A stretch of 64,000 nt of DNA, from assembly GCA_029959085.1 (NCBI GenBank), contig JARWIR010000002.1, forward strand, positions 31,758,233 to 31,822,232, given 5' to 3'. This DNA is from Nemophila menziesii (Eukaryota; Streptophyta; Magnoliopsida; Boraginales; Hydrophyllaceae). The translations under genes and the position numbers were made by a program. Below are positions 1 through 10,451 of the stretch, in pieces (the first letter of the stretch is position 1; each line of letters opens with the position of its first letter). The notes below the pieces were generated by a model. That model was not told the origin of the DNA. It did not search any database and was given only the letters and a program-made list of their open reading frames with translations.

Positions 1-759
1 CTTAGCTTTGTGCAGCGGTATGTTAATGTATTTTCATAGAATACACTCACACACGGTGCTTGCCTTTCCAAGAGTTTAGTCATCATGACTTTCTATACTT
101 GGCTGCTTAGATATCTCATCTTGATTGATGATTTTTCTCTCTTCTCAAGGGCGAAACCTACATAACAATGGGACTATAATAGTAGTTAATTGTTTTCTAC
201 CATTCCCCTTTTATGCCTTGCAATCTTTTATGTCTCTTTTTACTTCACTTCGCAATTATGACCTCCCCGTCAAGGCTCTCCAAAGTTCCTTGGCCTATTT
301 ATATGTCTATGGGAGACATATGACGCGTATCGGATACGTTCTCTTATTCTATGAGCTCTAATATGACCTTGCTCGTGGAATTATCAACAATAGAACCCCT
401 CTGGTTCTGTTTGGCGATGGAGGAAATTTGAGCACTTGATTTCTAGAATATATTCATGTATATTTTGGAGGTGTGCAAGATCAAGAAGGTGAATTTCCGC
501 TATAATCGTTTCTTTGTTGCACCATCCTTCTACCTTTTCAATACACTGGTGATCCCTACCTCAAAGGGTAGTCTCTTGATTGAAACCCAGGAAGATGCCC
601 CCATAAGATCAAAATTTTCTTAATGGGTTGCTGGTCATGAATTTTTTATTTTTGCAACTGGAATATAAAATTAATTTTTTTGCACTTTAATTTTACTACA
701 TGATGTCTTGAGTTAGGTCATGGTTTAATCTTTGAAATAATCTCAAAGATCAATAATTT
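1..759. other. No gene recognised
   Basis: AT-rich sequence with only short open frames. The longest, at 125-361 (+), encodes 78 residues with no motif I recognise. No LTR ends, primer site or conserved retroelement motif was seen. It is probably decayed repeat sequence, but that is inference from the surroundings. Confidence 0.4.
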
Positions 760-1180
760 TACTTAACACCCCTTCTTAGGGTTGAGTTGAGGTACTCATT
801 TAGGAGAGTGATCGCGAGGATCCACCTTTTTACTCGACAAACCCTTCTAAAGGGTTGAGTCGAGGTTTTAAATATGAGAGAGACTACATAGATCCAACTT
901 TTTACTCGACAACCACTTCTAAGCGATGAATCAATGTTTTATTTATAAGAGTGATCATGAAGATCTAACTTTGTACCCGACAACCCTTTCTAAGAGTTGA
1001 ATCATGGTTTTTATATATTAAAGTGATCACGATGGTCATTTTTTTACTCGATACCTATTCTAAGGGTTGAGTCAAGGTTTCATTTATGTGAGTGATCAGA
1101 AAGATCTATTTTTTTAATCGACAACCCCTTATAAGGGTTGAGTCGAGTTTTTTATTAGAGTGATCGCAAGTGATATAACA
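760..1180. repeat. 71-bp tandem repeat, about six units
   Basis: Six diverged units start near 760, 832, 905, 976, 1047 and 1117. Each has a motif like ACTCGACAACCCTTCTAAGG, then GTTGAGTCGAGG, an AT-rich part, and GAGTGATC followed by GATCYA and a T-run. The first half of each unit can fold on itself; the last unit has CAACCCCTTATAAGGGTTG at 1122-1140. This looks like a small satellite or a retrotransposon-internal tandem repeat. Confidence 0.8.
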
Positions 1181-2230
1181 CAAAAATTACACTCCCTATT
1201 TGATGTGCCTGGTTGATTGACCTAAGACCATAAGCGGGTCGATATAGGAGAAGGAGTAACAGTAGAACAGAAGGGATAATTAGTTGAGTAACAAGACGAG
1301 GATTCTCCCTGAAACCAGATAGTAAGTCAGTTCCAAAGGGAGGTGCGCTCTCGGTGGCACTCTGACACCCAATATTTGCATTGTTTCCAGCTAGTATTCT
1401 TATGACCTGGGGAGCTATGGGTATTTATCCATCTGTATAATAGCCACAATAAATTTTATAGAGAGATTAAATGTACTCATTTTAGCTATGGGATGGGGTA
1501 TTTATAGATGTCGCGAGTGTGTGCAGAAAGCTGGTGTGTTTGTAGTATTATGGAGAGACAGATGCGTAGCTTAGGCCTTTGTAGGGCCTAAACAGGAATG
1601 TAGTCTTGCAAGGTTGCAAGAATATATCTTTAAATAATGACCAGTTGTAACTTGGTTCCTTTGGCAAATCTGTCCTCATGAAAGTTTGACACATTTGTAC
1701 CCTCAGCAGATACAATTTAATCTTGGCATGACTCTTATATTTTTGGTCTTATATATTCATACCTTTTTGTGTCAGAGATGTTATCGAAAGTCTATTATTT
1801 TATTATCAATTCCCCTTTGAATTTTTGTGACTGGTATCCTTGACTTGGATATGATCGAAAGGAATTTATTAACTTCTATGTTTTTGAGTTGGTACAGTGT
1901 ATCTTCTCGATTTAATATCAGGAGCACTATCATTCATATACAAATACTCAAAATGGTTTCAAATTATATAAGACATAAAAACGTCTAAGGGTAGTGCCCC
2001 AACTTTCTTTTAAGGAATAGGTGATCCCGAGACTCATCGAACTTACAGACAATTTATTTTGTATTTGGATAATGTCACCACATTTATGAGCGCACCTCCA
2101 AAAAGTTGTTAGCATTGTCAATTTGATCTTTTCATACCTAAATAGAAAATCTTGAGGTTGATCAACTTCTTGACATACCAACGTAATTAGCTCTTATGAG
2201 CAGCTTCTTCCCTATGCAAATGCTGACATG
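1171..2230 (+). other. Possible LTR start and unassigned sequence
   Basis: The segment beginning TGATATAACAC at 1171 resembles one beginning TGATATGTATT at 3416; both reach a shared ATTTGRTGTRCCTGGTT block (near 1199 and 3452). Two same-direction copies could be LTR starts of a small element without coding capacity. I see no primer-binding site and the rest of the two copies aligns poorly, so this is weak. No gene was recognised here. Confidence 0.3.
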
Positions 2231-2475
2231 GTATATGTATGGAATAATATTTGGTTGTTGAGGCCTCATCAGACTCACAAATAATCAATCATTGTCAAGG
2301 CTACACTGGATCGTCGAGGCTACAGTGAACTTACAAATAAAACCTGATTAAAGAGGATACATTTAAATTATGAATAATCTCTTATTGTCGAGGCTACGTC
2401 GGACTTTGAAATAATATATGATTTTCAAGACTATGTCAGGCTTATGAATAGTCTTTGATTGTTTCAAGAGGCTAC
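2231..2475. repeat. Diverged tandem repeat around GTCGAGGCTAC
   Basis: The motif TTGTCGAGGCTAC and variants (GTTGAGGCCTC, GTCAAGGCTACA, TTCAAGACTATG) recurs roughly every 40-60 bases, usually after AAATAATC. Units are strongly diverged, so the copy number (five or six) is approximate. Confidence 0.55.
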
Positions 2476-3390
2476 TTGGTTTCATCCTCTGGTAAGTTAT
2501 CAATATCTTTCCGTTCATTCTTGGTGTTCTCAAGACACGTGTTGTCCTTCTAGAAACCTTATATCCTTGAATGATCTTTATGTGTTGTCAAGGTAAAAGT
2601 CCACTGTTACTCAAATTACAAAGATTTTTGTATTAATATTTACCTAAGTGAAGAGAAGAGTCTCTTTTCTTTCTATAAGTAATCCGGTAATATCCTTCAT
2701 TTTCACTAACCTCTTATGTCAAACTTCCTAAGAATACTTCATCATCCATCTTTATTATGGCTTGTAATTAGTCAACCACCATATCCTCTTCTCGGGATCA
2801 AACCCCTCGACCCATAGGGAGGTACGTGAATCTCAGATTCTTTGGACAAGACGAGAAGTTCTTCACCACCTTCTTCTCTCTCCTTCCCCCAGAAGGCTTT
2901 TGCTCCTCTGGTTTGTGTTGCTCTTACTTTGGTTGGTATGACACGACCACTGAACCTTGATCAAGAATCCACCATGCTGGATCGAGATATATCTTCAGTG
3001 AGGCACCTTTTTTATTTCTTGAATGGTTTATTTTTTATTTGACTTGTGTATTAGATTACTCATTTCCTTGTTATTTCTGTATAGATAGTTTTGGTCTGTG
3101 ACTTTTTACAATCTACTTGGGATCCCTCTAGCTCATCGACTGATTTGGCCATAATTTGTCTACTTGGAATCATGAGGAATGAAGAAAGAAGTCTGGTAGC
3201 TGATGTTTGAGCTGATGTTAGCAAGCTAAAATCAAAGGCTAATCTAGATGCTACCTTGATTGCTCAATTATATCCCATAGTGGAGCTCATGAGCCATCAA
3301 CACATATCCAGACTAGCGAGAGCATTATCTAAAAATAGCGAGCATCGTATGAAATTGATGTAGAGGTGTAGTTGATATTATAACCTTCTT
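2476..3390. other. No gene recognised
   Basis: The open frame at 2842-3042 (+, 66 residues) begins with a Ser/Pro-rich stretch and matches no family I know. The stretch 3180-3330 could encode an Ala/Leu/Ser-rich helix-like peptide but is interrupted. Probably the internal part of a noncoding retroelement ending at the purine tract just downstream. Confidence 0.35.
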
Positions 3391-3563
3391 AAAATGGGGG
3401 AAAGGGTAGGATACCTGATATGTATTAGTTATATTCAATCCCAACACCCTCATTTGGTGTACCTGGTTAACAACCATGATCTCTCCATGCCCAAGGATTT
3501 GAGCCTCGACATTGTACACCTAGCCTAGATATGATCTGGCAGCAATATTTCTTGCTAAGTAGC
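3391..3563 (+). repeat. Purine tract followed by possible LTR start
   Basis: A purine-rich tract at 3391-3415 (AAAATGGGGGAAAGGGTAGG plus a few bases) lies directly before TGATATG at 3416. This is the arrangement of a polypurine tract and 3' LTR start. The downstream block resembles the one after 1171. No LTR 3' end or target duplication was found. Confidence 0.35.
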
Positions 3564-4274
<711 letters not shown>

Positions 4275-4322
4275 GGGGAATGCTATTTGTCCCCCCTTCT
4301 TGGGGGATCCAAAGCATTCCCC
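4275..4322. repeat. Strong inverted repeat (hairpin)
   Basis: Arms GGGGAATGCT (4275-4284) and AGCATTCCCC (4313-4322) pair perfectly, and CCCCCC/GGGGG pairs inside with a TTCTT loop; a few central bases mismatch. It lies 9 bases before the gypsy LTR start at 4332, a place where related elements carry a smaller hairpin next to the polypurine tract. It could also be a tiny foldback element. Confidence 0.75.
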
Positions 4323-4331
4323 TGATCATAT

Positions 4332-5862
4332 CGATGTCTCTTTTATTGTAATAGATTAATCATTCACGATACATCATTTTAGGGTTATTAAGTGTATATT
4401 TAAGGGATTATACCCTATATACATAGTTTCTTCGTTTCTTGTCTAGTCTTGGAGAATTGTTACTTTTAGAATTATTTGTGTGTAATTTGTATTTTAAGTG
4501 TGCATCTCTTAGCATACTGTATTATATTTGATCCTAAGACGAGGATAAAAAGTCGATAAAGGAAGTTCAAACCCTAGTCAAGGTGGTAAAGGACCAAGAG
4601 TCCACTTTTGGAAAGCAAGAGCAATTGCCGGCTAGATTTAGAAATCAACTTCTTGGTGTCACCACATGAAATTAATGAAGATTATGGAGGAGCCCTTTGG
4701 TTTCTAGATAGTACATGAAGTCAAGAACGCATAGGAACTGATGGTTTGTGACTTGGAGCTGAATTGAACAAGTTATTAAAGTTGCAGCTGACATGGCTAG
4801 AACAAGTCAACGCTTTCTTGAAAACGTTTTTGGGTTGGCTTTGGTTATTTACAAGAGGCCTACAACCCATAAAATTATTTTAACCCTTTATATATCTGAA
4901 TTTAAGTTTATGAAAGGGTTAACAATCCATTATTATCAAGTCAGACACCAGGAGGAGAAGAAATAGAAATTGGAGCCATACTCCACCACTTTGACACAAT
5001 TCCATCTTCAGTATTAGGGTAAATTGTATTGGTTACTTGTATCAAACATGATTCTAATCATTTTACTAGTTAATTATGTTTCTTTAATTATGATATAGAT
5101 TCCTTATAGCTTTGTTTTCTTTGTGTATGAACCTTGAATGAAATTTAATTCGTTTTCAATGTTATTTAGGATATTTTAATTTAACGGAATTGAGCCTTTA
5201 TTTTGTTGCATATTAATTGAGTTAAGTTATGCTTTATATATCTTGATCAACTATATATTGACCTAAATATCTAATTTGTCACTCTAGTGGGGGATTCAGT
5301 AACATAACTGGTTCACATTCGTCTAGTGTGTGGTAGTGATCCTGACGGGCTTGCCTAGCCTGATAATCACATAGGTTAAGTACTTGTAGCGACAAGTTTT
5401 TTCATAAAATAATATCAGTCGAGGACTCTAGTAATAGTTAGGCAGCCTTCCAAACTACCTTGGAATGAGTTAGAAGGAAGTTAGAATCCAGATTTTAAAA
5501 AGCATTCCCCATAATTCACCTTTAGCACTAGAATCAATTACTGTCATGAAAGGGGATTACTTGTAACTTGAGCTATACTCTCATCTCTATTCTTATTAGT
5601 TTATTTATCTCCTTATTTAGTTAATTAATCTAGTTTAATTCTTGCATCTTAGTTTATTAATCAAAAATCATATACAAATCTAATATTCTATTTGTGTCTC
5701 TTATTTATAAAAATTAAATCATATACACTCTTAAAAACATGATTGTGAAATTAACGACTTTAGTCCTTATGGAGAACGATATTATTACTTACTTTATTAC
5801 TTGCAAAAAACCCGTATACTTGCGGATAGTGATCTCTCGATGTGTTGATTTGTTATCTATTT
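4332..5862 (+). repeat. Gypsy 5' LTR of RT-less element 1
   Basis: The start (CGATGTCTC, with ATACATCA downstream) matches the TGATGTCTCC start of other copies here. The middle carries the family block GTCTAGTGTGYGGTAGTGATCCTGACGGGCTTGCCTA (from about 5314), also seen at 11396, 14047 and 16276 and in reverse near 18300. Compared with the related copy at 46500-46560, about 60 bases containing the LTR 3' end and primer site are missing near 5862. Confidence 0.75.
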
Positions 5863-5939
5863 GTTAATTATTGTGATTTTGTTTAGTGTAGTAGAGTCAG
5901 TTGTTTTTCGGTATCTTTATATATTCTTATGTTTGGTGT

Positions 5940-6845
5940 ATGCTCTCTGATTCCAAGAAGTTATTTCGATCTCAAAGGAGGCTAGAGAGAGAAAGAAGGA
6001 AGGATGAAGTTATGGAAAATGTGATCGTGCTAGCGAACGTAGAAGCTAATAGGAATCTAATCCCAAGACAAAAGGATGCACCACCTTGGTAAAATCCAAT
6101 CAATCAAAGTTATATTCCCCCAGGAGTGCAACCACAAGTAGAATCCAGTGGAGTAGTTCTACCTAACAAACTGCATAGAGAGCAAGGTCTTTCTGGACAA
6201 GGAGGAAAATTTTGTGTTCAACTGTTAAGGGTTTGCCCTCTAGTTATTCAAGCTACTTGATTCAAGCCCGATCTAGGTATGTTGAAACAATTCATGGGTT
6301 ATGGTAACTATATTAGTGATGCACAACAAGATCTGGTCTAATCCATTCAAAAGTTTATGCAGATTTGTGATTCCTAAATTACTCAAGGTGTCACTCGCGA
6401 GCGAATATAGTATTTCATGTTTCAGTTTTTCTTGACCGGAAGTGTGAGTGAATGGTTGGATCACCAACCATAAGTCATGGGACGAACTGCAAGCAAAATT
6501 CCTTGATCTCTATTATCCAAAGAGCATGAGAATGAAGGATCAACTGGAGTTGCTTAATTCTGCCAAGACGATGGAGAGAATAGTAAAGACATGGACAAGA
6601 TTTCAACAAAAGTTAGTTAAATGTCTGTTTCATGGTTATACTCCCAAGCTTCAATTAACGATGTTATGTCAATGACCCGTCCAAAATTCGCGACTGAGGG
6701 TAGATAATCTTCCAAGGGGTGGTTTTGTGTCCATGGATCTTAATGAAGCATTGATTGGTATGGAGAAGACTGTAGAGACTGAGAGGAGTTAGCCATCGTC
6801 TTAAGCTCCTATTACTAACACGAGGTCCATATTACACTTAGATAG
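5940..6845 (+). pseudogene. Gypsy gag, N-terminal and central part (broken)
   Basis: The frame starts at an ATG at 5940 with a basic Arg/Glu-rich segment (motif RRLERERR), as in the related minus-strand copy at 46193-46408. The gag core lies at 6448-6675: a WDELQAKFLDLYYPK-like motif, then TRFQQKLVKCLFHGYTPKLQL, typical of the Ty3/gypsy capsid domain. Several in-frame stops interrupt it (near 6090, 6258, 6340 and 6376). The reading is cut at 6845 by a solo LTR and resumes at 8334. It would form the particle shell but cannot now be made. Confidence 0.85.
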
Positions 6846-8328
6846 TGATATGTTCCGTTTTGTTCTAAGTATATGCCCTTAGAAGACATCATTTTAGGTG
6901 AATAGTATACTTATTTGAAAGACTTTTATGCTTATTTTGATATATTACTCTTTCTCCCCTTGAAATTACGTGATTTGCATTTTAAGAGATTTTTTGCGTT
7001 GATTTGTTTGTTTTTAGTATAAAGTTCTTAGGTCCATGGATGCTTTGGAGCACCAAGATAGGGAGGAGAAGTGAGAATTAAAGTCAAGCGGAGAGGTCAA
7101 AAGCAAGAAAATATTACACGAAGAGTTGACTAAAAGAGTTGAAAATCTGGAAAGCTGTTACTAATTGCTGATTTCGAGCCACTTCGGCACTGATTCAGGT
7201 CTAGAGATCTGAAGAGAAAGTTGTGTCCATGATTTAGTAAGATTTGAGGACTAGAATCAGGTGATTTGGATGTGAGACGCAAAAGTTACGGCCGTTTTAC
7301 TATAGCAGTTACGGGATTCTTAAAGATGGACTTGGGCTTTTTATAGTCTGACTTATTATTCTTAGTAAAAGCCCAATCTGATTTTGAGCTATATAAATGG
7401 GCTTTTAGACCTCCTTTTTACACACACTTCATACAATTCGATTCTACGCTTCATTATTTCCAAGTCAGAGCAAAAATGCAGAGAAAGCTAGAGCTGGAGG
7501 AATTTCTTTCTTCCAACAACAGTCAATCCAACCTTTAGGTTCTAAATTTCATTTCCTTAGTACTTCATAATCGCACTTTTGGGTTGAAGCCCTAGTTTAT
7601 GTGATTCTTGATTTACGAATATGGGATTTCATTATTTAATTAAGTTGGGTAATTTTTACTGTATATTATTTTATGTTTATTTACTATTTTTGACCTAGCT
7701 AATTAGAAATAGGTATTAGTAATTGGGCTATTCACTTTAGTGCCGAAGTGATCATCGGACAAGGGGGGTTTGATTACAGAAATAAGTAATATACGTGTGA
7801 TGCCCATTATTGACCGACAAGCTTGACTAATCACATAGCCAAAGAGGTAAAGAACTTCACATCCGTAAGTAAACTTACTACCTTTAGAGGACTTTGACTT
7901 ACCGTAGGATAGCTCCTAGGTCAACCTGTTAGGGGGCTAGGAGATATTAGTGTCCAGAGTAGTATAAAATTACCGGCTTAGCCCTTAAACAGTAACATTA
8001 ATTATATTAATGGATCCCTTGCGAGACTCAGGTACATCTCTCATCTCTGCGTCTACTCTTATTACTTTCAGTATTTTATTTCAGTTAAGCATTTTATATA
8101 CTTTATTTTATTGCAACTTTAGTCCTAATACAAAACCAAACAAAAATCTTTATAATTACTTTTCAGTTTAACAATTACTATTACTTAGTTGATTAATCCC
8201 TGAGTTATAACTATCTGTCCTTGCGAATGAAACCTGATTATCGGAGTATTACTTGGACAACCGTACACTTGCAGTCTGTGGGCCCTCGACTTTTATTGCA
8301 TATTTTTATAACACCACAGGACCCACCA
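6846..8328 (+). mobile_element. Gypsy solo LTR with GATAG target duplication
   Basis: The 1483-bp LTR begins TGATATGTTCC and ends GGACCCACCA (TG...CA). GATAG flanks it on both sides (6841-6845 and 8329-8333). No internal sequence is present, so this is a solo LTR left by LTR-LTR recombination. It matches the minus-strand LTR at 24569-26146 at both ends, including the CCGTACACTTGC block near its 3' end. It splits the gag of the surrounding element, and the gag frame continues after the right GATAG. Confidence 0.85.
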
Positions 8329-8333
8329 GATAG

Positions 8334-9430
8334 TGACATTGTTATAGATGCTACGTTTTCTTCTGTAAAGAAACAAATAAAGCAATTGTCACTAGTTGTG
8401 AACAAAGGTCTCTCCAAGGATACAATCTGAGTTGAAGGTAGTTCAACATGCACAAGTTTGTCTGTTTTGTGGAGTTAATGATCATATTTGGGAAGAGTGT
8501 CAAGGTGATACGAAGTCCGTCTTTTTTGTGTCGAATCGCGGGAATTACCAATCGGGTAATCATGAATATTTAGGAATCGCAATAATCCAGTCCTATAATG
8601 GTAAAATCTTAATAGGGTCGTTAATAAAGGTAATTCTTACCAACCATGACCTCAAAATAACAATTTCCACCTGAGGTCCCGAATTCTGTATCAAGGGGCC
8701 AGTCCACCACACTATCCCGTTGATGATTCTTATACCAATAGTATTATTCAAAAATCATTTCCTGCTTATCCAAAAGACGGCTCCACTGATGAGATTCAAA
8801 AAACGCTGCAATCTTTCATAGTGATGACGCAAGAGAACAAGAGAGCTAACAACGAGAGGATCAACGAAAATTTTGTTGTGTTGAAGATATTAGGGAATCA
8901 AGTCTCCTAAATAGCAAACCATCTTTAGAACCATTCATAGCCTACAAAAACTGAAGTTAAGGCCATTCAAAACAGTAATAGCAATGTTGGGTTCTAGTCG
9001 TGTAAGGCAATTAGCCTACAAGTTGAGACAATTCTAGAATTGCCACAAGCGGCATCTATTCTACTGGAAGAAGATAGAGCCAACCAAGCTAAATTTAGAT
9101 GAGGTGGTTGCTGAGTTGGGTTTGAAGAATATGAGGTCGAGAAACCAAGAGAGGTAGCTATTTAACTGAGGGTGCAAGAAAAAAGTACGACAGAATTGCC
9201 TCCACTACATCTACATTTATCACCACCATATACAATGAGGGTTACTTATATTATTCGTGATACCAAGTAGAAGAAGTTCGTAGAGACATCTGTATAAGAA
9301 AATATCAACATTACAGTACTTGAAACCATCGAGAAGAAGCCGAAATAGCAGTAAAATCTTTACGGAGACTCTCTCCGAGAAGAATAAAATTATTGAAATC
9401 AAGATTGTGGCACTAACTGAAAGAGTATCG
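8334..9430 (+). pseudogene. Gypsy gag, C-terminal part with CCHC zinc knuckle (broken)
   Basis: Continues the gag interrupted at 6845. A nucleocapsid zinc knuckle CLFCGVNDHIWEEC (C-X2-C-X4-H-X4-C) is encoded near 8459-8500. It is followed by VFFVSN, also present in the copy at 12193-14042 (VYFISN) and on the minus strand near 40810. Downstream is a hydrophilic Gln/Glu/Lys-rich linker with stops and frameshifts. The knuckle residues themselves are intact. Confidence 0.8.
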
Positions 9431-9956
9431 ACGAGAGTTAAGGGAAGCTACCACCAAAGCTGCAAGATCCTAGAGTTTTCAACCTCCCAATCAAGATAGG
9501 TGATAAATTTGAAGGGATGGCGATGTGTGACTTGGGTTAGAGTGTCAATCTCATGCCCAAGAGTGTGTTTGAGAAGTTGGGAATTGTAGATGCCAATACA
9601 ATGATTGTCATCTAACAATTTATGGATGGTTCCACAAAAAATATGTGGGAAATTATCAAGGACGTGCTTGTACAAATAGGTAATCTTTCGATTTTTGTAG
9701 ATTTTGTTTTTCTTTATTATGTTGCAGAGCGGTACGCTCCTTTCATACTTTGTTGTTCATTATTAGCTACGAGCCACACCATAATCGATGTCAACAAGGT
9801 AACCGTGAACCTCCCCATTGAAGAAGACCTACACATTCTATTCGGTAAAGAAGTACAAAAAGGAGTCACGGGAGGTCCCAACCAACTGAGTCGGGCCATA
9901 GAGGCAAAATCTAAGAGCCTCCAAGAAAGCGTGAAGAAGAAAGAAGAAGATGAGTT
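9431..9956 (+). pseudogene. Gypsy retropepsin-like protease (broken)
   Basis: The order is PPKLQDP, KIGDKFEGMAMCDLG, then SVNLMPKSVFEKLG, IIKDVLVQIG and LLATSHTIIDV. This matches plant Ty3/gypsy aspartic proteases, whose active site is normally D-L-G-A-S. Here a TAG at 9538-9540 falls exactly at the Ala position after DLG (9529-9537), so the site is interrupted. The rest is open from 9622. After the protease comes a Lys/Glu-rich linker ending KKKEEDEF, then integrase-like tail sequence rather than reverse transcriptase. Confidence 0.8.
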
Positions 9957-9960
9957 TTAG

Positions 9961-10166
9961 GTAGGCGATGAGGTTGCATGATAATCTCCTAAAATCGAGA
10001 ATAGACCACGGGGATACAAGAATTCTTGGGCGGGACAGTTCATAGTTACTCCAGACATTTAGGCAAAAGTGATTGAGGTACGAGCAAAGAAAGGTTGCAA
10101 GTTCTGATTCATAGATGTGAATAGCCTCACCCGACGTTATGGAGGCTATATAAAGAAAAAGTAGTG
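9961..10166 (+). pseudogene. Integrase C-terminal-like tail joined to protease
   Basis: With stops ignored, the sequence reads VGDEV, then a W-x-G-[PQ]-F-x-V-T motif, AKVIEVRAKKGCKF and IDVNSL. It resembles the C-terminal region of the gypsy integrase at 28884-29585 (VGQRVLKY ... [10 protein letters not shown]). The same protease-to-tail junction occurs in the minus-strand copy at 39136-39348, so the loss of RT, RNase H and the integrase core predates both insertions. The domain assignment rests on pattern similarity only. Confidence 0.6.
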
Positions 10167-10451
10167 AGGTACAAACGTCAAAGTTTGAATGACGTAAAAC
10201 AGAAGTGCTTTAGGGAGACAACCCACAATTTTTTAAGTTTTTATGCATTTCATTTCATTTTTAGTAGTGTTGATTAGTAAATTTGTAAGTGTTTTAGTTT
10301 CTAATATGTTTAATCAGAAGGGTATTAGTGTTGTTGATGTTTAGGTACTACAGAATTCAAATTTGGGTTGAAAACAAATAGCACGTCATCATAACAGGTA
10401 GGTATTTTTAGTGATTTAAATGGTGTTGGTCGAGAAGATTTAGGGTACAGC
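10167..10451 (+). other. Gypsy 3' noncoding region
   Basis: Starts with GCTTTAGGGAGACAACCCAC, a block often seen after the last gypsy ORF in plants, then AT-rich sequence up to the LTR start at 10452. The bases just before that LTR (AGATTTAGGGTACAGC) may be a weak polypurine tract. Confidence 0.55.

Noticed and set aside
760..1180. CRISPR-like array
   Set aside because: Repeats are contiguous and diverged, without unique spacers, and the DNA is plant nuclear; it is a tandem satellite-type repeat.
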